The position numbers were made by a program, and so were the translations under genes. From Polytrichum commune (Eukaryota > Streptophyta > Polytrichopsida > Polytrichales > Polytrichaceae): DNA of 64,000 nt. The stretch is from contig OX485805.1 of the NCBI GenBank assembly GCA_950295325.1, positions 20,881,501-20,945,500 of the forward strand, in the 5' to 3' direction. Position 1 is the first letter of the stretch. Each line of letters begins with the position of its first letter. Shown in pieces: positions 46,286 to 58,315 of this stretch. Below the pieces are notes generated by a model. It saw only the letters and a program-made list of their open reading frames with translations. It did not search any database and was not told the DNA's origin.

Positions 46286-49200
46286 TCCACATGCTCTAAA
46301 AAGCATCACACGAGAAGCAAGAGAAGGGATCGGCACCGATGAGTTCAGGCTTAGGTTTGAAATTCTTTGTGGCGCTTAATGTACTGACATGGCAAGACAA
46401 AGAGAAGCCCAACACTTCCGAGCAATAACACCCGAATGTCCTTGATTTTGACACTCGGGAATCGATCGTGTTGGAGAATATTGTTCTTCATGCCACAAAG
46501 AATTTCACCTTGTGGAAGTGCTTGGCCCAGCACCTTCAGTCACTTCCCAATCATGTGAGGGGGCCCTTCTAATGTCCTTGGAGGCAAGGTGTCAAAGTCC
46601 CAATGGGATGTTGCCTCCTGCTTGAAATTGGCGAGTCCTAATCACATTGAATAGAAGGTTTTTTCCTTGTGCAATTAGAAAACTTATAGTATTGGATACC
46701 TAAAATCCACTTTGTAGTGACAAAGCACCAGTACTGGCAACAACACGTGATCCTTGTAGTGGAAATGTGAACCCATTACTTTGATTTTATTCTAAAAATT
46801 ACAAAATCGCATCCATACGGACGTCCTCCTCATGTCAGTAGAACAGAAACGTGAGCCATCCACTTCATGTCATCTCTGTTTTTGCGACACGAGTGTTCTT
46901 CCCCTGCAAGTGCTCTCAGCAACAAGAAGGATTTACTGACTCTGACGAAAGGTTATGTGTGCGTGGAAGTAGAAGATCCGCCTGTGCTTCCAATTTAACG
47001 CAACATTTTCTTTAGATTTTCTCTACAACATACTTATAATTTCTGGTCATCCAGGAGTTCCTAACCATTGTGTTTCCTGGAATCATATATAGTTACAGAC
47101 TTTCTTTGGCCAGCTAGGCCTCCTGCGCAAGGTGCTTTGTCTGTTAGAACTTGTCGCAACATCAAATTTTGTTAAACTTCGGCTGTGATATGCTACTCTG
47201 CTGTCGACCTATTCGAACGGAGGTCAGCGCAGAGAAAAGACAGCCATGAATCAGTCAATGATTTGAGATGTGGGGAGGTAGATGATGGTATTTTTACTGT
47301 CAAGACAAATTTGTCAATTAGTAAATGGTGGGTTGCATTTCTGTGACATTTTGATCCTTTTAAGGCAGAGTTCATATTAAGTTAGGTGCTGTTTCACAGA
47401 AACAAGTTCCAAGATTCACATTGGAGGCGGTCGCAGCTCAAGTTATCTTCCCAAGTTTGTTTCGCCTGCAAAAGAAGTTCCAAGAGGTACTGTAGCTAAT
47501 TTCACCTGTCTGCACTAATAAATGTTTTACTCACACAAAATGAGTGTCAAAGGTGTGGTTTGCAATTGACTACTCAGTCTCCAGGGTTATCGAGACTGTT
47601 ATAAACATCAGGCACGACTCAGGAGAAGGAATCTGAATTGCCAAATGTTAATACGATGATTTTTTTACGAGGTTGGAGTTGTCTTTGTTGACCACATGAT
47701 TTTTTTTTTTTTTGTTTATACCATTTCTTTGGTGTTGTTGACTGCATGAGTACTGTGATATTGCATGCTTTGAGTGTGAAGTGTAACCTTTATAGGATTG
47801 AAGGGACGCTTATGTCAAAGCCTTGGTGAAGAGGCCAGTATATTCTTGTAGACGCTCTCGGGGTTTTAATTATTTTTCTTCTCAAGTCAGGTCTAAATAG
47901 AGACATCAAGTTTGTTGGTCACTGCATCATACATGAACCTTATATGATCTTTGATATGTTTTGGTAACGAATGAGATCTTCACATGAGCTCCGAACTTTA
48001 TGAGGGCGACAACTATGGCCCCAACGTGGATTTCCTAATCAACTTGTCCTAATCACTTGTTTGATGCCATAAGAGAAATGGGTGCTAAGCTAATAGTGTT
48101 TGTATTGTACAATGATGATGTCAACACTATGTCGTATGTGATGGATAGGGCATTCGGTTTGGGTACATACATAATGGATAGGGTTTTGGACATGCGTAGG
48201 GTTCATCCACCCACAACATGCTTGAACCACATAAGTGTTTAAAGGGACTTCAAAAGTCCCCCCAAAATGGACATTGTAGCTTGCTTTCACCCACCTGAGA
48301 AAGAGAACTAGACAAGTTCTATTGGGTGCTCCCAATGGAACCAGAGAAGACATCTAAGTAAACAACCTATACATGACTGACTAAGCCCACATTAGACGCT
48401 CTCGTGTTCCAATGCATAGTTCTAGTGCTATCACGATGATACAGAAGTTCGTTCCCTCCCCAAACTTTGTCACATTTCCCAAACGTATCATCATAGATGG
48501 TTGCCATGTTTGCTTCTTTGCAGGAAATGTCCCATGCAATTCTAGCATACTCAAGAATTCTTGCCATATCATTTGTTGCACTTTGTTTACCCCCCCCCCC
48601 ACTTGGTATTATTAAAAGTAAGGTCATTCCTTTACATAGAAGGGAGAGGAGTTGTTGGTTGGCTAGAGCTTTGTGATGCCTATGTAAAATCATCCCATCA
48701 TAGATGAAGGGACTCTAGTAAAAACAAGGCTCCCATAGGTTGAGGGTCGAAAATTTAAATTAAACTCAACTACACTACAAATGATATGTGCAATTAGATT
48801 GCCTTCATAAATAGGTTACCTCTTTACCCATACAAATTAACCTGCATCAAAATCATGTCACAAAAACATAGAACTTTGTTAACACTTCCATACATCAAAA
48901 TATAGTGTGGAGTTAATCTAATTGAGTAACATTATTTTAGAGGGGAGCAATCTAATTATATGTCCTACACATTCATTATATATGAGCTTCATAAATTATG
49001 GATTCTATGATCAAAACTAATATCTTACAATGCATAGAGCTTTACATAGAAGTAGTTGAGCTAAGATTTTATTTGGTAAAAAATCATGAGGTATGATAGT
49101 TGATCCTCATATAAAGGAGTTGAAAGTTGGACCACATAATACTTAAGCTACTCTAGCCTGGGAGGGCTTTCCGGGCCCCGCCAATGATATAATAGCGGTT

Positions 49201-49441
49201 GAACCAGACCCATGGGTCCAACTTGCATGCTACACCCGACACTATTCCATTGCGGGGAATGAACCTATGAACATGCTCTAACACCACGGTTGATATCAAC
49301 AAACAAACAAAATGATTGTACATGTGCAACCGCAAGCACTTGATTTCCTTATTATTTTCCTCATCAATCTATACTCTATTCATTTGACTTCATGGTGGGA
49401 AGACTTGAATAAATCAATATGTGTATCCCACACTTAACTTA
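46286..49441. other. Intergenic repeat DNA
   Basis: No gene recognised. A T run is near 47699-47714 and an 11-bp C run at 48590-48600. About 48640-48720 resembles 54550-54640 (GATGAAGGGACTCTA.TAAAAACAA). About 48770-48880 is an inverted copy of the repeat at 30-110. Confidence 0.45.
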
Positions 49442-50358
49442 GGGCCGGTTTACACTATGGACTAGGAAGTCGTCCCATGCAATTTAAGAGTGTTGATTGG
49501 TTGTTGAACTCGTCCTGGGACCACTTTGGTTTACATCAAGGAAAAAATGGCAGAGTGCCCATGAAGGTCGAGGTCCCCAAAAGACATATTTTAAGGCCTA
49601 TTTAATACACTGACATTGTCCAACGGATTTTGGTGTGAGAGAGGCAAGAGAGGTGGTCTTATAGGAAAAGGCAAGGGCCCATGGCAAAGAAATGTCATTA
49701 TAATATTTTTTTAATGAATTTTTCTAGGGGCTTTATATACAACTCTTCCCACTAGGTAAGGCTCATGAGGCACATTTTTTAGCATCTATACGATGTGATG
49801 AATCTTGAGAAGCAAGTACGCCCTCTATGTGCCTAGATCATATCACAGCTCATGAGACATACCGTTTCTTCCATGCCCTACCCCTTAAACTTGCTCCCAC
49901 ATGTTTCATCAAACAATGTGGGACATCTAGAACTCAAGAATTTGAGTACACATGGTGAAGCGGGTTGCAAATAATGTTCAATGTACAACACAAGGTACAT
50001 GTCACATGTACAAATTAAATTGCTCATTTGTTTTTTTTGTAAAAATTGTTGTGAGAATATTTGCAAGCCACATCTTCGACACATTTAACAAGAAGTGAAG
50101 ACAAATGAAGCTCAAGAGAAGACAAAAGAATAAGCAAACTTGATTTTATTTTTTAAATGCCCTATTTGGGCAAATATTAAAAAAAAATCAGCACATTCAC
50201 TTTTTGGTGCATGGTCCTTCTTCTTGGTCCACATTCGGTTTACACCTATTGAAGGGCCCAAGGCTTTTGAAACTGGTTTTTTTTTAAATCAGACCATGGA
50301 AGTTGGACCATGGAGTCGGACCACTAAAGAAGACCCTCTTCCAAGGTCCATAGTGTAA
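49442..50358. mobile_element. PIF/Harbinger MITE, copy 3, reversed and interrupted
   Basis: Reverse orientation relative to the 16948 copy. 49442-49740 matches its right half (GGTTTACACTATGGAC, GGAAAAAATGGCAGAGTG) and about 50160-50357 its left half (CACCAAAAAGTGAATG in reverse, TCCATAGTGTAAA). About 400 bp of unrelated sequence lies between. TTA precedes the left end (49439-49441); the right terminus is eroded. More diverged than copies 1 and 2, hence older. Confidence 0.7.
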
Positions 50359-50862
50359 AATATGCATCATACCCAAATGTTGTTATTTTTGACCAACTAA
50401 AACCCACAACGGCACTCGATGCGGAGTGTTGCCATTTGGACCACATGAATTGCTCACAATGACATGGTTTTCTCCCAAGTTCTCTAGTCTATTAATTGTT
50501 AAACTGGAGCTCACGGTTTGGGAGAAAGAATATGCAAGAATATGCGAGAGCCACGCGAAACGAGACCTTTGCTATTTGATGCAACAACTTGATTGTCAAG
50601 GAGTACTTTAATGGAAACGCTTCGACAAATGGACAAAGGTTCTTACTATGCATTGTGCAAACGTAATGAAGAAAAGGATGCTTTGGATGTACGATCGATC
50701 TAACCTTGTTATTACAACACCCGTTTATACAACACCCTCGACATTATGACACATTTTTGCAACACCCAACTTTTTAGTTCAAAACTCCCTCTTTTATATG
50801 ACTACGGCACTCGATAATGCGACATTTAGAATCTCCATGTTGTCATATCAAACAGGTAGTTA

Positions 50863-51198
50863 ATGCTAAAATTCTTTTCATCTATGTTATGTACATTTAA
50901 AATACATCCATTTTCACTTGGGAACTACTTGGGAACTTCACTTATCATTGGGAACCGAATGAGAATTAGGGTTACTAGTGTAGATGTGGATGATGTTGCT
51001 CCACCAATAGTAAAGCTTAGTGATGCTAAACATCATGCATCATTGTTGTCTAGTTTCTTATCGGAGAACTCTTTATATTTTGATGTTAATGCAATTATTA
51101 GTTTTCAAAAGTCAGTAGGGAATTTAGATAAGACGCCAGTTGCTAACTTGGGCAGGCAACACCGGAGATCTTTGGATTCCTATTTCAAGAGTTCTTGA
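50863..51198 (+). CDS. Unrecognised 111-codon reading frame
   Basis: ATG start at 50863. The C-terminal half (SLLSSFLSENSLYFDVNAI, ending RRSLDSYFKSS) has a composition and ending like a real protein tail, and may be the C-terminal remnant of a DDE transposase of the CENP-B/pogo sort. Flanking motifs of the form CTCGATAATGCGAC (about 50812) and CCTTGATAATGCAA (about 51360), plus CCCTCGACATTATGACAC (about 50735), recall the A/T-rich ends of such elements. No catalytic region is present. Family assignment is a guess. Confidence 0.3.
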   Translation: MLKFFSSMLCTFKIHPFSLGNYLGTSLIIGNRMRIRVTSVDVDDVAPPIVKLSDAKHHASLLSSFLSENSLYFDVNAIISFQKSVGNLDKTPVANLGRQHRRSLDSYFKSS

Positions 51199-51767
51199 GA
51201 ATATTTGTATTTTTTTGGAGTTATAAGTTCTTATTTCGTACCATCTATATTGCTTGAACTTGTTGTATATATTCTTAAGCTCATCTTACTTATGTTTTCG
51301 TATTCCCTCAATAATACAACAACTTTATGCCATTTGTCATATTAATGAGAAGACGACACCTTGATAATGCAAATTTTTTTGTGTGTTTCCCATACATGTC
51401 ATACTAAAGAGGGACAACAGTAGTTGTTTACATTGTTAGTCTAGATCTCTCTATGTTCTCACCAAGTGGAATTGACCCACTTATGGCGCATAAGTCAGGG
51501 ATGATTTTTACTCACTTTCATTCTTATATTCTAAGGTAGGCAGATTGTCAACAGTGATTTAAACCTATGTGACGGTGTTGGTGGTATATATATAGTCTCC
51601 GGCACTCATGTGGTCGCTCTCTTTCTTTTTGCCTTTTTTTGTGGGCCGCCCCTTTCAAGTTTGGCTTGGGGTGTGGGTACGTTGTTGTAATATTATTAAT
51701 TGGCTATGAAGTCATTGTTCGGTTGTCGATGATGACGACGACAACAACAACAATAGTAGTAGTAGTA

Positions 51768-51793
51768 CATCGTTTATGGTGTTTAGTGTCACT
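51768..51793 (+). repeat. Left terminal repeat of a Tc1-like element
   Basis: TA (51766-51767) is followed by CATCGTTTATGGTGTTTAG and GTCAC, the same end as the short elements at 606 and 29860. The next 70 bp also match the 29860 element. It stands about 260 bp upstream of the transposase remnant. Confidence 0.6.
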
Positions 51794-52031
51794 GAGCTAA
51801 CAATGTCACTTAGCCTATTATGAGGCTTATCTTAGGTTATGTTGATAGTCAACCTTGTTGCATTGTGAGTGAATCTAGGTCTAATGACTCAGTTTTGGAA
51901 TTGTTTTCATCACTCGTTTTTAATTATAAAAATAGCTCATAATGCCACCTAGGGTTCTTCCTCTCACTTTTGGTTAGTAATGTGGTCTCTTGGGACATTT
52001 TCTCTTACAGTTGTGAAGGTTTTATTTATCC

Positions 52032-53015
52032 ATGAGAGCATTACCAGAGGAGAAGAGGTTGAATGCAACATGGGCGTAGCACACGTCAAGTGTCAAACTT
52101 GTTGGGTAACTCTCAATCCACATGCTCTAGGATTTGTGAAGAGTATGCTCCTCATGTAGAACCTTCAAGAGGAGGGCGCCCAAGAAGCATCACCCATGCC
52201 CAAATACAAGCGTTTGTAAAAGCCGTCACAAATGGTGGAATAGATAATGATGTAGACATGAGGAATGCTTTGAGTGAGCACTTGAATGTGGTAGTGAGCA
52301 CCAACACAATGAGGCGTGCACTTCATGAAGCAAGTTTTGGGTCATTAGAGAAGCATAGGAAGCCATTGCTCACGGCCAAGAATGCGCATTGCATGTTGAA
52401 ATTTGGTCAAAACATCAAGATTGGACCATCCATAATAGGTGATGAGACTAAGATCAATTGATTTCAATCTAATGGTCGCGCTTGGTGTTGGGTGAGGGAT
52501 GGAGAATCTCAATTACAAGCTCACCATGTGAATCAAACAGTTAAACATAGAGGTGGTGCAATTTTTGTGTGGGGTTGTATGACTTCCCATGGCATAAGTT
52601 ACATGTGCAAAATAGGAGGGAGGATGACACAAGCTTTGTATCTTAGTATTCTTCAAGATGGGTTCATGACGACAATTGAATGATACCATTAGAACCCTTC
52701 CATCTCATACTTCAGCATAATAATGTTCCTAAACATATAACAAAATTAGTCAAGCAGTGGTTGTCAATGCAAAATTTTGATGTACTTACTTGGCCTTCTC
52801 AATCACTTGACCTAAATCCAATTTAGCATGTGTGGGCACTTGTGAAACGGAAACGAGATAAGTATCTAACACCAACCATAGGAATGCTTCAAATGTGAAA
52901 GCATGTGTAAGCTTCTTTTCATTTCATCACTCATGAGTAGTGCCAAAATTTCTATCATAACATGCCCAATCATATCCAAGTTCTACAGGAGGGTGGACAA
53001 ATTATTGATCTATAG
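52032..53015 (+). pseudogene. Tc1-like transposase, degenerate
   Basis: A possible start (MRALPEEKR, 52032) is followed by a frameshift into 52063, where a helix-turn-helix (STRQVSNLLG) and a GRPR hinge appear. The first catalytic Asp is present (DETKIN, about 52441-52458). TGA follows at 52459-52461 where an Arg CGA codon is usual, then another TGA at 52681. After a further frameshift the frame continues with LQHNNVPKH, where the second catalytic Asp is replaced by Asn. It then reads SLDLNPI-stop-HVW, with TAG (52824-52826) in the position of the third catalytic residue Glu. More stops follow before a recognisable C-terminal tail (MPNHIQVLQEGG, to about 53012). The enzyme is dead. No right terminal repeat was found. 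Confidence 0.85.
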
Positions 53016-53206
53016 GTAGATCTAGGTTACAAAATTGAGTCAATGTATATACTTCTTTTCAAATCATTGTTTCACCATGTGTAGTTTTGTAATAAACACA
53101 AGACTTTGAAAATGATGTACTAGACAATGTTATTAACTCACATGCGTGAAAATTTCTATAGTTCATTTTCAATTGTCTGGCATTGTGTGTTGATGAACTG
53201 CACCCA

Positions 53207-53221
53207 CCCCCCCCCCCCCCC
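53207..53221. repeat. Poly(C) tract, 15 bp
   Basis: Uninterrupted C run after CACCCA, followed by (CAAA)n-like sequence. Confidence 0.9.
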
Positions 53222-55290
53222 AACAACAAACAAACAAACAAAAACTTAGCAAAAATATTTTAAATATTATACTATATTTTCATGATGGGTCCCATACTAC
53301 ATACCACTTTGAATTGTCCATAAATATGTTGTGGTCCCTCAAGACAATCCACTTTCACTTTACACTAAGTTTGAGGGCCCATCGACTGCAAACTAGATTT
53401 TTATTTCCCACAATATAGAATTTGAATGATATTCAAGGGCCCTTAGAGTTTCATTGTCATGGCTCTTGGTCCATGTGAAGCAACCCTTAGGCTCAAGGTC
53501 AGGGGCAAATTTTCTTTGCCGAAAATGGTTGTTGAACCAATTCCTCCCTTGTTTTCTACACGGTGAATCCCTTTGTCAAGTGTCACTTGGCACTAGGGGT
53601 TGCAACCCGTTGTCCCTCCCGAGTTGGGGACTTTGTGATTAACCCTTGAACATTGTAGAGGCCTAGATTGGGCTTTTTCATGCATAAAATGTATACTTGA
53701 GTTACATACTTTCATTTTTAGCTAATTGTGTTAAAAAGTGACCCATCTAAACTATTGCATTCTTCAAATATAATTCTCAAAATGTTTGATTACCTTGATG
53801 TTATTAAAGGTTTAAGTTCAAATACGCAGCATGGATGTCCTTGGATGCAAATACATACATTGAATGCTTTGTAATTCGATGACCAATGTCAAGTATGAGT
53901 ATTTTTTGATTTTCTTCTTGAAATAAGACAACATATAAAGTAAGGTCACCAACCCATAAATATACAACATATGATTTTTGAACTTGATACGGCCCATATG
54001 AAGTTTGTATTTGGCCACGATTTTGAGACCTTGCATCCTTTAAGGGCTAACGAGTATAAAAAATTAGCTCCCTCATTAAGCTCTAATTTTACCAGAATTC
54101 AATACTCACCGAAAATGGCCACTCCTAATGTTTGTAAGATAAGCTAGCCTTAAACTGACACTTCTAGCGCTGCACATGCTTCTTATAGGATAGGAAACAC
54201 ACAATTGGTACGAGATTGTTAGCAATCCAAACAACGCTTGTAGTCATTATTCTCATTAATTTTGGAGTTCCTATGAATATCTTGTTTATTATCAAAATCA
54301 AGATCTTCTTTCTTTATAAACGATCTTATAAGTTCCCTTTATTATGTTGACTATTGAGCATAGAATATGTAGCAAATTTTGAGCATGTAATAAAATCTCT
54401 TTTTAACACATGTCTTTTTGGTATATGTTCTTAGATCCATACCTCACCATACACTATCCAAATATAAATGTTTGATTAAGACAAGTAATTGAATAAAATT
54501 TTCTTGTCTTAATAGGTTAATTTCATTTTCCATATATTCCATGTCCAACAAGGTTAGGGCTTTGTGGCTTCTATGTAACTTCAAGTTGATCACAGATGAA
54601 GGGACTCTAATTAAAACAAACTCTCTATTAGGTGGAGGGTCGATTCAATCCAAGTGGACCTACTTGACTAATGTGAAGTCTATGATGTCAATTTGGAGTC
54701 AAACCGCATAAAGATAAATTTTTTCAAGCTATACAATAGTCCATTGCATTTTCACCTTCCCAATTGTTCAATGTACCTAGACACTACAAAACCCAATGAA
54801 CCCAATCTACCCAAGACAAAATAGGGTTAACCGCTAAGTCATAAAATGTGGGGCGAAAATTCCCAATCTTGAAGTAATCTCCCATATCAAATATGCCACT
54901 TCCAATACTCATGTCAATAACTTAATAAAAGCAAGGAGCAAACTCATTTTGCTTCTATTCCAAGGTTTAAAAACTTTGAGAAACTTTTGGGTTCTTTTCT
55001 TGAGTTCTATTCTATTTGGGTAGTGAACAAGTGGTGAGAGGAGCAAGGAGTGCTTAGATAACCATGTGCATATAGGTGGCCAAAAAATGAGAAGTTAATT
55101 TATTTTTATAAAGAAGAAACGTATTTGTGCCTAAAACTCAATGAAGCCTTCCAAGACTCTCCAATTATATTAAAGAAGGGGCCACTAGGGATTTTCAACC
55201 CAAGTTCATCCTCATACTTTTTAGTAAACTCTAATAACATACATAATTCATTAGAAAAATATAGCTTATAAATACCTCCATAAAATTATT
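53222..55290. other. Intergenic repeat DNA
   Basis: No gene recognised. 54180-54490 is the diverged partner of the repeat at 45290-45600, and 54550-54640 pairs with 48640-48720. Confidence 0.5.
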
Positions 55291-55430
55291 TAGATCCATA
55301 ACAATATTATGTACGATTGACAATATTCCATGGAATATTCTCATATATTCCCCACATTCTGACTAAATGTGGAGAATATATGGAAATATCATGTGGAATA
55401 TTATCACTCCCATAGAACTCTTATGGATCT
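55291..55430. repeat. 140-bp hairpin
   Basis: Arms of about 67 bp (55291-55358 and 55366-55430) pair over most of their length around the 7-base loop CTGACTA. Outer blocks are AGATCCATA/TATGGATCT; inner blocks are ATATATTCCCCACATT/AATGTGGAGAATATAT. Could be a hairpin-type MITE or a small-RNA precursor; no target duplication is evident. Confidence 0.7.
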
Positions 55431-55742
55431 GGATAATGTTTTGTCCACCAAAAGGAGGCAACAACTTAAACTAAATCGCAACCTCCTAATTCTGTAAGCA
55501 GTCTAGATTTTTGCGTGAAAATCTCTTAACTTAATCACGTTCAATGTCCGGGAGACTTTTGAACATAATAATTCAAGATCCTAGTTTCACCAAGTTCAAC
55601 CGGTTACATGTTGTGATCTTTTGATTCTTCTTCATTAATTTGAGGCATATTCCATAGATTCTTCTAAAATGATCGGTAATTTTCCTAAAGTCTTGAACTG
55701 CAACTGGTCATTTCTCAAACTCAACCGGTTCATCTTTAACTA

Positions 55743-55962
55743 CACTAAACATGGTATCTAGTGTCACTTAATGTTTGAAATTACACAACGTTCTATCTGT
55801 TTATTGTATATCTCATGTTTCTACCAACAAATATCAATTGGGTGTGTGGACATTATAGAACATTAACAACTTTACTTGGTCAAAAATTACAGCAATCGTA
55901 AAAAGACATAGCAGTGTGTAACTCCAACTAGTAAGTGACACAAAATAACATATTTTGTGTTG
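55743..55962. mobile_element. Tc1/mariner-type MITE, about 220 bp
   Basis: TA is followed by CACTAAACATGGTATCTAG and GTCAC at the left. The right end near 55934-55962 reads GTGACACAAAATAACATA. The interior start resembles the 606-824 element. Right boundary approximate. Confidence 0.5.
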
Positions 55963-56851
55963 CGGTCGATTCTCTCTCTGTTCATCGATCACATTGGCCT
56001 GTGGTGACAATCCTTTCATCTCTCTCACACACACATATAAAAAAATATATATAACGTATCATTGTGGGACATGTGCAAGTATTAAAATGAGCCATTGTTG
56101 GATGTTTAGGGTTTTATGATTCTTTGAAGATTTAGACAGCCCTCCTTGAGTTAGGCATGAACTACAATAGTGGTCAACGTCATTTGCTCCTAATCATGTA
56201 AAGATTTCATCAACGTTGCTAAAGTATGTGGATAGTAATTGCCTCGGTGTATACAAATATTCAAGTGTCACGAAACTAGCATGTATCATTTTCATTGTTT
56301 TTTTTGAGGGACCCCACTAGAGCCTAATGTGACACCATAGAAGAGATTAACTAACACACAAACATATGCACAACTAGACATAACAATACTCAATTACAGG
56401 CTGATGCACCATGGGGTCAAGAAATTTTCAGTCATCATGCCCCTTTCATTGTGGGCTTTCCCCACATTTTGGGTATACCAAGAATGAGTAATGTTTAGTA
56501 ATTAGGAGTGAATATTGGTAGTTGGCTTCAAACAATATATTTATTTTGGGTCTGCTTGCCATAAATTATGTCCAAGCTAATCCACCCTTGTTGTGGAATA
56601 AACTATCCAATGTTTATTCCAGGCTTACATGCCAAGCATGTGCTATATAATTATGGGTAGCTAGATGAAGAATCCCGGTTTAGTAGGCATCTTCTCTTAT
56701 GGGACCACAATTGTTCTAACATTATCTCGTCGAGTGTTATATATTGGGTGGGCCCGGGATAAGCCAAATCTTATTTGGAATTATTCTTTGTTTATTCTAT
56801 CGGTAGAGCACTACACTGGCACCCGCCAAACTCAGATGAAGCAATGTCGAC
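55963..56851. other. Intergenic DNA, nothing recognised
   Basis: No coding frame of note; TA-rich and CA-rich short runs near 56022-56055. Confidence 0.4.
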
Positions 56852-58315
56852 TGTGAGCCCAAAAGCATGTGCCCACATGTGTTTTAAGTTTAGAATAGAT
56901 TAAGGTTCTAGTTTGGATTTATTATTATTTTATAAAAACATAAAAAGAGTGATGTTATTTACCATAGGTTAGAGTTATGAGAAGTGTAGGTTTTGAATTA
57001 ATTAAGAGGATTGTGTTTTGGCTTTATTGATTTCGGAAATAGCTACATGTTAGGTAGTCCTAAGGAGGCAGTGGGTACGATTCCAGGGTTTAATAGTTTG
57101 AATTAGGACCCTCACGGCCCGTTTTAGGGAGGGGTTCCGGGTTTTAGAGATAGGTCCCGAAGTCTGTGTGAGGGAGGAGATCGTTGCTGGATGCAGGGGA
57201 AGGAAGGAGGTCTCTTCCAATAGAGTTTGAGCGGCGCAGCCAGGAGGGTGGAGGGAGCGCTAAGGGAGAATGTGTGAAGTGGATGGCCGAAGTCCAACGG
57301 GGGGGGGGGGGGGGCATCGATGTGGCAGGGCGGAAGGGAGTTGTGCACAATGTGAAGATGGGAAGGGGTCAGGCCCACACAACTGCAGCGAGTAATTCCG
57401 TAGCAAACTGGAGCTGGGGTTGACATTACAGAGAGAGGTGAGGTTGTGATGTAGATCCAGGGCCAACATTGTCAAAATTACTCCTTTTGGGGGCATCAGA
57501 AACCTTGAAGTGCCTTCACACTCTGACATTCTATGCAAAAGGGGGTGATGCACTTGCGAAGGATTGGAGGTAATCTGAAATTCAGAGTAGAAGAGAGAAC
57601 ATGGAAGAAGAATGAACCCAACCGCGACCTTGTTTTAAGGAGTTGAATTTTTAGTGCCGAAGGATGATTCGGAATAAGACCAGGCATAGAAGGGGGGCGG
57701 CAAGGCAGTCTAGGCAAGATGGGTGCATGAGTTGCGAACGGGAAGGAAAGGGAGAGTCGGAAGGGATCCAACAGTTGGGACAACGGCCAACGGTCAAGGG
57801 AGGGCTGCAACGACAATCAAAGGGGACTGGGAGCACGATAAGGCCGGTTAGGAGGCTAACCGGCGACAGGGTTACCTGGTTACCAAGGGAAGGACCAGGG
57901 TGACCAACTCCCTGGTGCACCAGCGGCTCTGTTGAGGGAGCCAGGAAGGCTTAAGTGGACCAACAGTAATTCAAGCAGATAGTTAATACTTGGGAGTACC
58001 CAGCCGCTAAGGAGGGGTTACTAGTATTTCAGGGGCATAGAAGAGTAGCTAGATTGAACCTTAGTCTTCCTTTGTAAAGGAAACTGAGGGTTAGAATGGG
58101 TGAGGTTGATGACGTGCATAGGGGATTTGAGTATTTTATAGGTACTCATGGAGGTGTGATGTAAGAAATCAAGAAAATAAAATAAAGAAGTGTGTTTGAT
58201 TACTAGGCTATGAGGGTACTGGGCCATTCGCCCACAGTGGTATTCGAAGAGTAATATGGGGGTCCTAAATCTCTACCGGACCACGACGCATAAGGGTATA
58301 GGTTTGGGCCTCACA
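56852..58315 (+). mobile_element. LTR related to the Gypsy LTR at its ends (1464 bp)
   Basis: It starts TGTGAGCCCAAAAGCATG and ends AGGTTTGGGCCTCACA, matching the Gypsy LTR termini, with CATAAAAAGAGTGA about 85 bp in. The interior is otherwise unrelated and carries a 16-bp G run (57299-57314). Flanking pentamers TCGAC and TGATG do not match, so it may be an LTR of a deleted element or a recombined solo LTR rather than a clean one. Open minus-strand frames at 57124-57920 are C-rich by-products. Confidence 0.65.
57299..57314. repeat. Poly(G) tract, 16 bp
   Basis: The longest homopolymer G/C run in the window. Confidence 0.9.

Noticed and set aside
57124-57920. Proline-rich minus-strand frames in the LTR at 56852
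   Set aside because: They are G/C-skewed by-products of poly(G)-rich LTR DNA, overlap in several frames and have no domain.
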